Shown here in pieces: positions 6,895 through 15,651 of a stretch of 50,286 bases of DNA. Origin of the DNA: an uncultured Lachnospiraceae bacterium. GTDB lineage: Bacteria > Bacillota > Clostridia > Lachnospirales > Lachnospiraceae. How positions within the stretch are numbered: position 1 is the first letter of the stretch; each line of letters begins with the position of its first letter. The DNA lies in assembly GCA_902476265.1 (NCBI GenBank), contig CABSCP010000035.1, forward strand, positions 1 through 50,286, in the 5' to 3' direction. The translations under genes and the position numbers were made by a program. The notes under the pieces are model-generated. The model worked only from the letters and a program-made list of their open reading frames with translations. It was not told where the DNA came from and made no database searches.

Positions 6895-7779
6895 GTGGAG
6901 GCTATGAAAAAGAAAAAGTTGACCTACCATAACTTTTATTTTTATCTGCTTCTGTTAGCGCCGATATTGATTGTATACCTGGTGTTTTTCGTATTGCCTG
7001 TGGTATCCAGCATGTTTTTCAGCCTGACAAATTTTAACGGGGTCAGCCTGAATGTGAAATGGGTGGGCCTGAATAATTACGCGGTGGCGTTTCATGACAA
7101 AGTGTTTAAAAAGGCAATGGTAAATACTTTTGTATTCGCTCTCGGGGCGACGATTCTGCAGAACTTTTTCGCAATCATTTTCGCGCTGGCGTTAAATGCC
7201 AAGCTGAAAGTGCAGGGATTTATGCGGATGCTGGTGTTTGCACCCTGTATGCTGTCTCCCATCGTAGTGGCTTTTATCTGGCAGTTCATTTACATGCCGG
7301 ACGGTATTTTGAATCAGCTTCTGGGAACCGACATCACATGGCTGGGAAATAAAAAGACCGCGATGATCTGTGTCATAATCGCCCATGTATGGATGTGGAT
7401 CGGTTACTCAGCCACGATTTATATGTCAAACCTGCAGAGTATTTCCACCGACATTCTGGAAGCGGCCGATATTGACGGGGCCGGGAGATGGCAGAAATTC
7501 AGAAGGATTATCCTTCCGATGCTGGCGCCTTCCACCACCATCAACATCACCCTGGCATTCACACAGTCGCTGAAAGTATTCGATATCGTGTATGCCATGA
7601 CGGACGGCGGACCGCTCAATGCCACGGAAACGGTAGGCACCTACGTGGTGGATAATATGAACCGGGGCCTGCATGGGTATGCTTCCGCACAGACCGTACT
7701 TCTGGCCTTCGTGATCATATTATTCGGGGAAGTCCTGATCCGGGTTTTGAAAAAACGGGAGGAGGCTGTGTACGGATGA
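6895..7779 (+). CDS. Sugar ABC transporter permease, MalF/UgpA type (CUT1 family)
   Basis: This 294-residue inner membrane protein has six predicted membrane helices. The cytoplasmic coupling loop EAADIDGAGRWQKFRRIILP lies near residue 190, the EAA motif that contacts a shared ATPase. A GTG at 6895 with AAGGGGAA upstream is the likely start; an ATG at 6904 is also possible. It is the first gene of an operon with a second permease (4-base overlap) and a binding lipoprotein. No ATPase gene is present, which is usual for CUT1 oligosaccharide importers in Firmicutes that share an MsmK/MalK-type ATPase encoded elsewhere. The link to a downstream sulfatase suggests a sulfated or sulfate-decorated glycan as substrate. 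Confidence 0.93.
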   Translation: MEAMKKKKLTYHNFYFYLLLLAPILIVYLVFFVLPVVSSMFFSLTNFNGVSLNVKWVGLNNYAVAFHDKVFKKAMVNTFVFALGATILQNFFAIIFALALNAKLKVQGFMRMLVFAPCMLSPIVVAFIWQFIYMPDGILNQLLGTDITWLGNKKTAMICVIIAHVWMWIGYSATIYMSNLQSISTDILEAADIDGAGRWQKFRRIILPMLAPSTTINITLAFTQSLKVFDIVYAMTDGGPLNATETVGTYVVDNMNRGLHGYASAQTVLLAFVIILFGEVLIRVLKKREEAVYG

Positions 7780-8609
7780 AAAAGAAAAATGTGGGGCACA
7801 TCCTGTTTGAACTGTTCATGATTGTTGTATGTATTCTGGTATTTTATCCGATCATCATGATGGTGATCGTATCCTTAAAAGATGATGCGCTTCTGGCAAA
7901 GGAGCCCTTAAGTTTAAAGACGAGTTTCGCATTTTCAAATTATATTTATGCGATTGCGAAAATGAAATACTGGCGGGCGCTGCTTAACTCGGCGGTGCTG
8001 ACGGCCTGCAGCGGAATCCTGGCCACATTTTTCGGAGCCTGCGGCGCTTATGCGATCCTGCGGGCGAAAAAAGGAAGGAAATTTTTCCTGGCGCTCAATG
8101 CGGTTTTCATGATGGGACTTGCGCTGCCCCAGCAGGTGGCGATGATCCCGCTGGTGCTCTGGATGCAGAAGCTGCACGTTTCCAATACGATTTTCGGACT
8201 GATCCTGGCATTCGTAGGCGCCAACGCGGCCTATGCGGTATTCTTTTTTGCGGGATTTGTGAATACGGTTCCGGTAACGCTGGAGGAGGCCGCCTATATT
8301 GACGGCGCCGGACCGATGAAAACCTTTTTAAAAGTCGTTTTCCCGCTGCTCAAGCCTCCGATGGTAACGCTTTTGATCGTCATCGCGCTTCGTGTGTGGA
8401 ACAACTTTTTATATCCCCTGTTATTATCCCAGGGAGAAAGTTCAAGGACCCTGCCGCTTACGGTATATTTTTTCAAAGGGGACCTGTCGGTACAGTGGAA
8501 TATCCTCTTTGCGGCGACTACGCTGGTTATCCTTCCTTTGATGATCGTTTATTTCATCTTACAAAAACAGATCATTTCCGGAATGCTCAGCGGCGCTGTT
8601 AAAGGGTAG
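7776..8609 (+). CDS. Sugar ABC transporter permease, MalG/UgpE type (CUT1 family)
   Basis: This 277-residue partner permease has six membrane helices, and the EAA loop EEAAYIDGAGPMKTFLKVVFP lies near residue 171. It ends with the hydrophobic tail and GAVKG terminus common in MalG-like proteins. The start overlaps the previous gene by four bases (ATGA), so the permeases should be made in equal amounts. The binding protein gene follows after 27 bases. Substrate specificity cannot be read from permease sequence. Confidence 0.93.
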   Translation: MKKKNVGHILFELFMIVVCILVFYPIIMMVIVSLKDDALLAKEPLSLKTSFAFSNYIYAIAKMKYWRALLNSAVLTACSGILATFFGACGAYAILRAKKGRKFFLALNAVFMMGLALPQQVAMIPLVLWMQKLHVSNTIFGLILAFVGANAAYAVFFFAGFVNTVPVTLEEAAYIDGAGPMKTFLKVVFPLLKPPMVTLLIVIALRVWNNFLYPLLLSQGESSRTLPLTVYFFKGDLSVQWNILFAATTLVILPLMIVYFILQKQIISGMLSGAVKG

Positions 8610-8636
8610 ATAGAGAGAAAAAAAGGAGGACTGAGT

Positions 8637-9992
8637 ATGAAAAAGAGAAGTATGATGGCACTGGTTATGGCTGCGGCCATGGTGATGGGCACGCTGGCAG
8701 GATGCGGACAGCAGGCAGCCCCTGCGGCGACCGCACAGCCCAAGGAAACCGTCCAGGCAGAGAGCAAGGAAGAAGAAGCGAGCAAACCTGCTCAAGAACC
8801 TGCAGGAGAGCCTGTGGAACTGAAGGTATTCGGTTTTAAGACCGGAGCGGAAGAAGGGGCAATTCCGGCGCTGATCGAACAGTTCAATACGGAGAATCCG
8901 GATATTCATGTTGTTTATGAAGGCATCAGCAATGCCGGCGGTTATCAGGATGTGCTGACAGCCCGTCTGGCATCCGGACAGGGCGACGATGTTTTCTTCG
9001 CGAATGCAAACTATCTGGAACAGCTGATGGATGCGGGATACGTGGAAGATCTGACAGATCTGCCCGTGGTCTCCACTTACAGTGATCTGGTGCGCGATCT
9101 GCTCACCATCAACGGCAGGGTTCCCGGCGTAGGAATGGAAATTGCAGTGTTCGGTATGTTCTCAAACCTGGATCTGTTAAAAGAAGTGGGCATTGAACAT
9201 GCGCCTACCAATTACAAGGAATTCCTGGAAGACTGCGAAATCTTAAAACAGGCAGGAAAGACTCCTATCGTAGCAGGCGCGAAGGACGGCACAGGCGTGG
9301 CGGTATTCTCCATGGCGAAAGCGCTTGATCCAGTTTATCAGGCTCCCGATAAACTGGAACAGATCGAAAAGATGAACAGCGGCGAAATTATGTTCGGCGA
9401 TGTGGTAAGACCCGGCTTCGAACTGGTGGAAGAACTCATTACCAAAGGATATCTGGACGGAAGCAAAGCACTTGTTTATGCGGCAGGCCAGGATGACATT
9501 GCAGAGTTTGCAAAAGGCGAAACAGGCTTCATGCCCGGCGGCAGCTGGTTTGTAGCAGGATTGCAGAATGCGGCTCCGGATATGAACTACACATTGGGCG
9601 GCATCCCGGTAGAAGATGATGACTCTCTGATCCTGATCAACGCAGGCGTTCGTGTCTGCATCAATGCTGCATCCGAAAAGAAGGAAGCAGCCCGTAAATT
9701 TGTGGAATTTTTCACCAGCATGGACAGCATGAACGCATATGTAGCGAGCCAGAACAGCTTTAACCCCTGCACAGGCGGCAAGAGCACGGATAACGAAGTG
9801 GTAGCGCCCGCGGCGGAAAGACTGAATGCAGCCAGAATGGTTCCCTGGGTTGATGCGGCATATGATCCGACAGTCATCAGCACATGGGCAGATATCCGTA
9901 CATTTACAGCAAATATCGCAGGCGGTGATTCCGTTGATAATGCGGTAAAGGATATGAACACACAGGTAGAAAATAACCTGAAACTGAAATAA
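8637..9992 (+). CDS. Extracellular sugar-binding lipoprotein of ABC importer
   Basis: This 451-residue protein begins with a lipoprotein signal, with lipobox LAGC and lipidated Cys23. A Gln/Ala/Glu-rich linker (24-57) comes before the bacterial solute-binding family 1 fold starting at ELKVFGFKTG. Motifs such as ARLASGQGDDVFF and GKTPIVAGAKDG fit CUT1 binding proteins. It is anchored outside the membrane and delivers sugar to the two permeases encoded just upstream. The AAGGAGG site is strong. Its gene follows the permeases here, the reverse of the mannosidase locus. A hairpin and a new promoter separate it from the regulator genes. Confidence 0.92.
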   Translation: MKKRSMMALVMAAAMVMGTLAGCGQQAAPAATAQPKETVQAESKEEEASKPAQEPAGEPVELKVFGFKTGAEEGAIPALIEQFNTENPDIHVVYEGISNAGGYQDVLTARLASGQGDDVFFANANYLEQLMDAGYVEDLTDLPVVSTYSDLVRDLLTINGRVPGVGMEIAVFGMFSNLDLLKEVGIEHAPTNYKEFLEDCEILKQAGKTPIVAGAKDGTGVAVFSMAKALDPVYQAPDKLEQIEKMNSGEIMFGDVVRPGFELVEELITKGYLDGSKALVYAAGQDDIAEFAKGETGFMPGGSWFVAGLQNAAPDMNYTLGGIPVEDDDSLILINAGVRVCINAASEKKEAARKFVEFFTSMDSMNAYVASQNSFNPCTGGKSTDNEVVAPAAERLNAARMVPWVDAAYDPTVISTWADIRTFTANIAGGDSVDNAVKDMNTQVENNLKLK

Positions 9993-10067
9993 AAAACAGG
10001 AAGCGGCTGTCATAGCTGCAGCCAAAGATGGCGGTCAATAAGAGGGCCGCTCATAAAAAGAGGAAGA

Positions 10068-10100
10068 AACGGCCGCGGGAATCATTCTTGCGGCCGTTTT
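10068..10100 (+). terminator. Hairpin after the binding-protein gene (weak or partial terminator)
   Basis: AACGGCCGC (10068-10076) pairs with GCGGCCGTT (10090-10098), a 9-bp GC-rich stem with a 13-base loop. Only four T residues follow, so termination may be partial. The hairpin overlaps the -35 of the next promoter. Confidence 0.5.
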
Positions 10101-10116
10101 GGCCCCGTGGTAGAAT
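10088..10116 (+). promoter_or_regulatory. Internal promoter for the YesN/YesM-sulfatase genes
   Basis: TTGCGG (10088-10093) and TAGAAT (10111-10116) are 17 bases apart, 22 bases before the regulator start. It would let the regulator, kinase and sulfatase genes be expressed apart from the importer. Confidence 0.5.
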
Positions 10117-10138
10117 GATTGGTAAAGGGGGTGGCGTG

Positions 10139-11677
10139 ATGTATAAAGTGCTGGTTGCGGATGATGAATACTGGGTGGGCAGATGGCTGGAGGAAGTTCT
10201 GATGCAAAGCCCGTTCGACCTTTCCGTAGAAGGCGTATGCAGAAACGGAGGGGAAGCCCTGGAGATACTCAAATGCGGCGGAATTGACATTCTGATTACC
10301 GATATCAACATGCCTGTAGTCAGCGGACTTGCCCTGATCCGGCAGCTGGAAGAGCTTCATATCCGCGTGCCCAAAACCATCATTATATCCGGTTATGATG
10401 AATTTGAATACGCACGCCAGGCCATCGAAATGGATGTGCTGGCCTATCTGCTAAAGCCATTGGAACGGGAAAAGGTGTATGAAGCGGTGGAAAAGGCCAT
10501 CGGGATGATCAAACAGCAGCAACAGCTGGAAAGCGGGCAGGAGGATTTTGCCGGTTCCGTGGAAGTGGTGCTGGCGGAATATCTGAAAAATCCGGAAGGG
10601 GACTTAAAAGAAAAACTGGCGGAACTGTTCTTACGCAGGCAGGAGGAAGGCCATTTTGTGGTGGGCCTTTTGCAGACCAGCAGTCTGGAGCGGACGGAAC
10701 TGAACCGGGAATTTTTGCGGAGAAAAATGGAAGAGGCCTGCCCGGGGAAAAAGATTTTCCTTCATCAGAGGGACCGTTTCACCTGGACCATTCTGATCAC
10801 CGGAATCAAACATTCCGGCGGATTTTACGTCAACGAAGCCATGCTGTCGGCCATACTGAGAAAATACGAATTTGGGTTAAGCCAGCCTCACGGGGATTGG
10901 ATGGAACTGGATCAGGCCGTACAGGAAGCCAGGGACGCTATCATCGGAAATCTGGAGGAAGAGCAGGACGGGGACTATGTGCCGCTGTCGGAGATGGAGC
11001 TTCATTCCGAGTTTCTCTGCGCCATACAGTCCCGCAGCCAGGAGCAGGTACAGGAATGCTCCCGGCTGTGTGCAGAACTGTTTGTACGGCGGGATTATGA
11101 CCTGACGGGGTGTCTGAATTTTTATTTTGTGCTCACCGGAGAAGTGATCAAAATGCTCAATGACCGCTACGGAAAGGAAAAGGATACGGTGTATCTGAGC
11201 CTGATCGAAGAAGGGTATGAGCTGTCTGGCCGGCTGCGCAACCATTATAGTATCCGTTCCATCTGCAGCCGGTTTGAAGAATATACGAAAAAAGTGATGA
11301 CAAGCCTGAAAGAGGACGAGTATATGGCGGTGTCCGATATCGTCCGCAAGGTGCTGTTTTTGATCCGGGAACGGTATGACCAGGATTTAAGTCTGGGACA
11401 GATCGCGGATGAATATGGAATTAATCCCAGCTATTTCAGCAAAAAATTCAAGGACGAAACGGGATTTAACTTCATAGACTATCTGACTTCTGTGCGGATT
11501 ACCCAGGCCAGGGCTCTGTTGGAGAATACCGGGCTTTCCATAGCGGCTATCAGCGGCAGGGTGGGATTTAAAGAAGCAAAGTATTTCAGCAAAGTTTTTT
11601 CTTCCGTCATGGGAGAGAAGCCTACGGAGTACCGGGACCGGATGCGCAGGGAAGGAGAAGGGGCATGTCGCGAATAG
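10139..11677 (+). CDS. YesN-type response regulator (receiver plus AraC DNA-binding domain)
   Basis: This 512-residue regulator has a receiver domain at 1-120 with DDE near 8 and phosphoacceptor Asp55 (ILITDINMP), then a Lys in LLKPLE. A middle region of about 280 residues with no recognised motif follows. The C-terminal AraC-type double helix-turn-helix (about 405-508) shows IADEYGINPSYFSKKFK and VGFKEAKYFSKVFS. The start is the ATG at 10139 with AAAGGGGGTGG upstream; the longer frame from 10028 has no such site. It overlaps the kinase gene by 13 bases. It likely activates the importer operon upstream in response to the YesM-like kinase. Confidence 0.92.
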   Translation: MYKVLVADDEYWVGRWLEEVLMQSPFDLSVEGVCRNGGEALEILKCGGIDILITDINMPVVSGLALIRQLEELHIRVPKTIIISGYDEFEYARQAIEMDVLAYLLKPLEREKVYEAVEKAIGMIKQQQQLESGQEDFAGSVEVVLAEYLKNPEGDLKEKLAELFLRRQEEGHFVVGLLQTSSLERTELNREFLRRKMEEACPGKKIFLHQRDRFTWTILITGIKHSGGFYVNEAMLSAILRKYEFGLSQPHGDWMELDQAVQEARDAIIGNLEEEQDGDYVPLSEMELHSEFLCAIQSRSQEQVQECSRLCAELFVRRDYDLTGCLNFYFVLTGEVIKMLNDRYGKEKDTVYLSLIEEGYELSGRLRNHYSIRSICSRFEEYTKKVMTSLKEDEYMAVSDIVRKVLFLIRERYDQDLSLGQIADEYGINPSYFSKKFKDETGFNFIDYLTSVRITQARALLENTGLSIAAISGRVGFKEAKYFSKVFSSVMGEKPTEYRDRMRREGEGACRE

Positions 11678-13464
11678 GAAGATGGATCAAAAGCAGGCTC
11701 AACCGGAAGATTTTCATCTGTTTTCTGACCGTTTCGCTGATTCCGCTGTGTCTGGTATATGCCTACATCAATTCCAGTTATTCGGGAAGACTGCGCAGGG
11801 ATGCGGTGACCCAGAATCAGCTGGTGGAAAAGAATACCTCCGTGCTTTTGGAGGATTATCTGACCAAGATAGAATATATTTCCAACCTTTTTTATGACAG
11901 TGATATTCAGGATATCATCCGGAAGGCTTCCGGTCCGCTTCTTAACTACAATGCAAAGCAGCAGCTGGAAAAAAAAGTGCGGGTGAATCTGGATCTGTTC
12001 CGTATTCTGGACGATGTGGATCAGGTCACTTTTATAAAAAAAGACGGCGGCAGCCTGGATATCATGAATGCCTACGGATACGGAAATGTGATTTTATTTG
12101 AGGGACAAAAGGACAGGACCCGGAACCGGTATAAAAATCAAATTCTATTGCCGATAGATGAGCTGGATGAAACCAGAACCGGAAAATATGTCTATATCCG
12201 CAGTGTGAACGATTTAAACTACTGGGGCGGCAGTCTGGGCACTCTCTATATCGTATTTGACAAAAGCAGGCTGGATAGAATCTTTGATGAGCTGGGCGGT
12301 TTGCTGGATACCAGAGTGGTGCTGTGGGCACAGGGCAAGGCGCTTTACAGCAATTTGCCCGAGGGAGAAAAAACGCCGGAAGAACTGGACCGGGAAGCGG
12401 CCTCTTTCAGCGCAGATGGAGAAATTCCGAAAAAAAGCAGTCTGATCAAATGGGGTTATACTGTGGACAGCCTGGGAATACGGGTCATGTTTTATGATCA
12501 TATGGGTAAAATCGAAGAAAATGTCCGGCAGTTGAGCCGTTTAACCGGAATTGTCATTGCAATCAGTATTCTCGTGATCTTTTTATCCAGTCTGTTCTTT
12601 TCCCGCACGATCGTGCGCCCGGTGACCCGGCTTTCCAAAAGCCTGCAGCGGGTACGGGAAGGGGATTTTTCCGTGCGCGCCCGGGTGGAAACCAATGACG
12701 AACTGGGGGATATGTGCCATGCCTTTAACGATATGGCAAAAGAGATCGACCGGCTGATCAATCAGGTTTATGCCATACAGCTGAAAGAAAACGAGGCATC
12801 CATCAAAGCCCTGCAGGCGCAGATCAATCCGCATTTTCTGTATAATACACTGGATATGATCAAGAGCATGGCGGAGATTTACGGAGCAGGGCAGGTTTCG
12901 GAGGTGACCATGGCGCTGTCCGGGATGTTTCGGTATGCCACCCGCAGCAGCGGGGTTGTGGTCACGGTGCAGGAGGAACTGCAGAATCTGCAGAATTATA
13001 TGAAAATTGTGAACATGCGGTTCGGGGGCGGAATCACTTGTCGAATGGATGTGCCGGAGGAACTGCTCTCGGAAAAAATCGTGCGAGTGTGCCTTCAGCC
13101 CATCGTAGAAAATGCGGTTTCCCACGGGCTTGGCAGAGGGGGGACAATCGGAACCGTTTCCATAAAAATCCGCCGGCAGGAATCCTGCATCCGGATCGAG
13201 GTGGAAGACGACGGCGCCGGTATGGAACAAAAAAGGCTTGAGGAAATCAGGAACAGGCTGGCGGAGGCGGCAAGAGCGGAGGACAGCGTAAACGGCGGCA
13301 GCGTGGGGTTGAAAAATATCCATGACCGCATCCGCCTCTACTACGGGACAGATTACGGCATACAAATTGAGAGTGAAAAAGGGAAAGGGACAAAAGTGAC
13401 CCTGTGTTATCCCGCGGGACAGAAAAACGAAGAATTTCACAGGGATTTGGAAGGGAAGGATTGA
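11665..13464 (+). CDS. YesM-type sensor histidine kinase
   Basis: This 599-residue membrane kinase has a first membrane helix near 14-34, an extracellular sensor of about 250 residues (Cache-like by position), and a second helix near 290-312. A HAMP segment follows (SRTIVRPVTRLSKS onward). The HisKA_7TM/YesM-type kinase core carries QINPHFLYNTLD (His390) and the ATPase motifs IVENAVSHG and DDGAGM, then GSVGLKNIHDRI. Such kinases usually sense extracellular sugars directly or through the binding protein. The start ATG at 11665 has GAAGGAG. The sulfatase gene begins one base after its stop codon. Confidence 0.92.
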   Translation: MSRIGRWIKSRLNRKIFICFLTVSLIPLCLVYAYINSSYSGRLRRDAVTQNQLVEKNTSVLLEDYLTKIEYISNLFYDSDIQDIIRKASGPLLNYNAKQQLEKKVRVNLDLFRILDDVDQVTFIKKDGGSLDIMNAYGYGNVILFEGQKDRTRNRYKNQILLPIDELDETRTGKYVYIRSVNDLNYWGGSLGTLYIVFDKSRLDRIFDELGGLLDTRVVLWAQGKALYSNLPEGEKTPEELDREAASFSADGEIPKKSSLIKWGYTVDSLGIRVMFYDHMGKIEENVRQLSRLTGIVIAISILVIFLSSLFFSRTIVRPVTRLSKSLQRVREGDFSVRARVETNDELGDMCHAFNDMAKEIDRLINQVYAIQLKENEASIKALQAQINPHFLYNTLDMIKSMAEIYGAGQVSEVTMALSGMFRYATRSSGVVVTVQEELQNLQNYMKIVNMRFGGGITCRMDVPEELLSEKIVRVCLQPIVENAVSHGLGRGGTIGTVSIKIRRQESCIRIEVEDDGAGMEQKRLEEIRNRLAEAARAEDSVNGGSVGLKNIHDRIRLYYGTDYGIQIESEKGKGTKVTLCYPAGQKNEEFHRDLEGKD

Positions 13465-13465
13465 A

Positions 13466-14926
13466 ATGAAAAAAAGACCGAATCTTTTATTTTTAATGAC
13501 GGATGAACAGCGTTATGATGCTCTCGGGTATGTAAATCCCCAGGTTCATACCCCTAATCTGGACGCATTGGCGAAGGAAAGCGTCTGTTTTACCCGCGCT
13601 TATACGGCGAATCCGTCCTGTATTCCGGCCAGAGCGGCCATATTTACGGGACGGTATCCGTCTCAGTGCGGCGTGCCGGGATACATGAGCTGTCTGCCCA
13701 AAAAAGAAACCACTTTCATGAAGCTTTTAAGGGAGGGCGGTTATTATACGGCAGTAATCGGTAAGCAGCATTTCTGGAAATCGGAGATCGAGCGGGGATA
13801 TGATTATGAAGATATCGTGGATGAGCACGAACCGCCGGTAAAGATCAGCGACGAGCTGTATGAAGGATATTTTGGGCTTCCGGCCAATAAAACCGTGTCG
13901 GATCATGTTTCCAGCTATGTCACTTATCTGATGGAGAACGGATTTACCGAAGGCAGCCAGCTCTATCGAAAGATCAGCGATAAGGGGATTTTTGAATTTT
14001 TCGGAGAGGAGAAATTTCATGTGGACTCCTATATCGGTAACCGGGGCAAAGAGTGGATCGAACAGGATGCGCCCACGGACCGGCCCTGGTTTCTGACTCT
14101 TTCCTTCCCCGGCCCTCACATGCCCTTTGACGGCATCGGCCTGTCGGATGCAGCGCTTTATGACGAGGAAGAACTGGAAGTGCCGGATACCGATCTCGGA
14201 GATCTGTTTGAAAAGCCGCCTCATTATCTGGACATCGCGAAGAAGTTCGGGAGCCTGGATTTAAAGAATCATACTTCGCCGGACGGGATGACCAAAGAGG
14301 AAATCCGTCTGATGAAAAAAGCGTACTATGCCAATATGACGCTCATCGACCGCAAGATCGGAGAGGTAATTGCGCTTTTGAAAAAGAAAGGACTGTATGA
14401 AAATACGCTGATTCTTTTCACCTCCGATCACGGCGACTATATGGGTGATTTCGGAATTGCCACAAAAGCGCAGTATTGTTCTGAAGCGCTGATGCGGATC
14501 CCGTTTTTGCTAAAGCCGCCCGTGGCAGATTTTACCGGATATGAGGAAGATTCTTTTGTCAGTTCCGTGGAAATCGCATCCACTTTCCTGACTGCGGCGG
14601 GACTGCCTGTTCCGGAGAATATTTCCCGGCGCAGCCTGACCCAGTTTTATCGGGGGGACGGCAGAGAGATCTGGCCGGATATTTATATGGAAGCCAGAGA
14701 TATCCGGGCCGTGCGGGATGAGCATTACAAGCTGATTTATTATCAGGGCAGGGATTACGGGGAATTTTATGATCTTGTGGCGGATCCTCACGAAAAATAT
14801 AATCTCTGGGACGATCCGGCCGTTCAGAAAGAAAAGGCCCGGCTGATGTGCCGCCTGGCCGATCATATGATCAGCCTGGGCGAAAACAGCAGTCAGGTCT
14901 GGAACATCGGCGCGCCTCTGATCTGA
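13466..14926 (+). CDS. Cytoplasmic Cys-type sulfatase (S1 family)
   Basis: This 486-residue alkaline-phosphatase-fold hydrolase cleaves sulfate esters. Metal ligands appear in LLFLMTDEQRYD near 5-16 and in SDHGDYMGD near 315. The catalytic motif is CIPAR with Cys52, the CxPxR site converted to formylglycine. Maturation therefore needs an anaerobic sulfatase-maturing radical SAM enzyme or FGE, not encoded in this window. No signal peptide is visible, so it should act on imported substrate. Position 2 of the motif is Ile, where Ser, Thr, Ala, Cys or Gly is usual. It is tightly linked to the kinase gene and to the sugar importer, suggesting desulfation of a transported sugar. The exact substrate is unknown. 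Confidence 0.9.
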   Translation: MKKRPNLLFLMTDEQRYDALGYVNPQVHTPNLDALAKESVCFTRAYTANPSCIPARAAIFTGRYPSQCGVPGYMSCLPKKETTFMKLLREGGYYTAVIGKQHFWKSEIERGYDYEDIVDEHEPPVKISDELYEGYFGLPANKTVSDHVSSYVTYLMENGFTEGSQLYRKISDKGIFEFFGEEKFHVDSYIGNRGKEWIEQDAPTDRPWFLTLSFPGPHMPFDGIGLSDAALYDEEELEVPDTDLGDLFEKPPHYLDIAKKFGSLDLKNHTSPDGMTKEEIRLMKKAYYANMTLIDRKIGEVIALLKKKGLYENTLILFTSDHGDYMGDFGIATKAQYCSEALMRIPFLLKPPVADFTGYEEDSFVSSVEIASTFLTAAGLPVPENISRRSLTQFYRGDGREIWPDIYMEARDIRAVRDEHYKLIYYQGRDYGEFYDLVADPHEKYNLWDDPAVQKEKARLMCRLADHMISLGENSSQVWNIGAPLI

Positions 14927-14945
14927 AATGGCGGGGGGAGGCGAA

Positions 14946-15359
14946 TTATGCTTCTTCCCAGCCCAGCACTTCCTGGATACATTCCACCGCATTTTTGATA
15001 CAGTCGGGGCAGGAGCAGAGCATGGTTCCTGTTCCGATTCCCTTTAATTCATGGCAGCAGTCAGCACCGCATTTTTCCCTGAATTTTTCCGTCAGGGCTT
15101 TGGAAAGTTTATAGGTATCTGCTTTGCTGGCGGGAGCGTCCAGATTTCCGTCGCTGTTCACAAAACCGGCCAGCAGGACAGCGCCGGACAGCGCGCCGCA
15201 GGTGCCTTCCATACAGCCCATTCCGAAACCGAAGCCTTCTGCGGCCCTAAACAGGGTGAGGGCATCCACCCCTGCCTCCTGGGCAAAAGCGCAGGCCACG
15301 GACTGGCAGCAGTTGAATTTCCTGTCATGGAGGGCGATTGCAAGTTCTTTTTTCGTCAT
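14946..15359 (-). CDS. C_GCAxxG_C_C family protein (putative redox protein)
   Basis: This 137-residue Cys-rich protein matches the C_GCAxxG_C_C family: FNCCQSV near 16-22, GMGCMEGTCGALSGAV near 47-62, CGADCCHEL near 96, and LCSCPDCI near 114. The conserved cysteines suggest metal or disulfide redox chemistry; some relatives are fused to or sit near redox genes, but no activity is established. The ATG at 15359 has AAGGAGA upstream. It converges on the sulfatase with only 19 bases between stop codons and is not part of that operon. A 62-base fold-back element lies directly upstream. Confidence 0.85.
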   Translation of the reverse strand: MTKKELAIALHDRKFNCCQSVACAFAQEAGVDALTLFRAAEGFGFGMGCMEGTCGALSGAVLLAGFVNSDGNLDAPASKADTYKLSKALTEKFREKCGADCCHELKGIGTGTMLCSCPDCIKNAVECIQEVLGWEEA

Positions 15360-15386
15360 AATTGTTCTCCTTTTTGTAAGATCAGG

Positions 15387-15448
15387 TTAGAGCGTATTTG
15401 AAAATCGGACAAACATCCGGCAAAAAGCCATTTTCAAACACGTTCTAA
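15387..15448. repeat. 62-base imperfect inverted-repeat element with three-way-junction shape
   Basis: The 19-base arm at 15387-15405 pairs with the arm at 15430-15448: 17 Watson-Crick pairs, one G-U and one mismatch. The 24 bases between can form two small hairpins (CGGA/TCCG, and GGC/GCC around AAAAA). The shape and position in an intergenic gap fit a small dispersed repeat (REP/MITE-like). A leader RNA structure for the minus-strand gene is the alternative. Confidence 0.6.
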
Positions 15449-15530
15449 GCATACCATATTTTGAAGACATTGGGAAGTGTGCGCTACTCCGCTGTATCCC
15501 AATAAATACATCAGCTTGGGGTCTCTCCCC

Positions 15531-15559
15531 TTGACCGGTGTATGCCAAAGTGTTATTAT
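15531..15559 (+). promoter_or_regulatory. Promoter of the ptb-buk operon
   Basis: TTGACC (15531-15536), a 17-base spacer and TATTAT (15554-15559) with TGT before it make a strong extended -10 promoter. Transcription should start near 15566. Confidence 0.75.
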
Positions 15560-15566
15560 TTTAACA

Positions 15567-15600
15567 GTGAGCCACAATCCGCCGCAGGCGGTTCTGGCAC
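15567..15600 (+). other. Hairpin at the start of the ptb-buk leader
   Basis: GTG-GCCA-CCGCC on the left arm pairs with GGCGG-TGGC-AC on the right with small interruptions, right at the predicted transcript start. A 5' end hairpin like this can protect mRNA. No ligand-binding motif is recognised. A second small AT-rich hairpin follows near 15603-15623. Confidence 0.4.
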
Positions 15601-15651
15601 GGGGAAAACATAGTGTTTTTCCAGCGAAAAAAACAAATGAGGTGCAGACAA

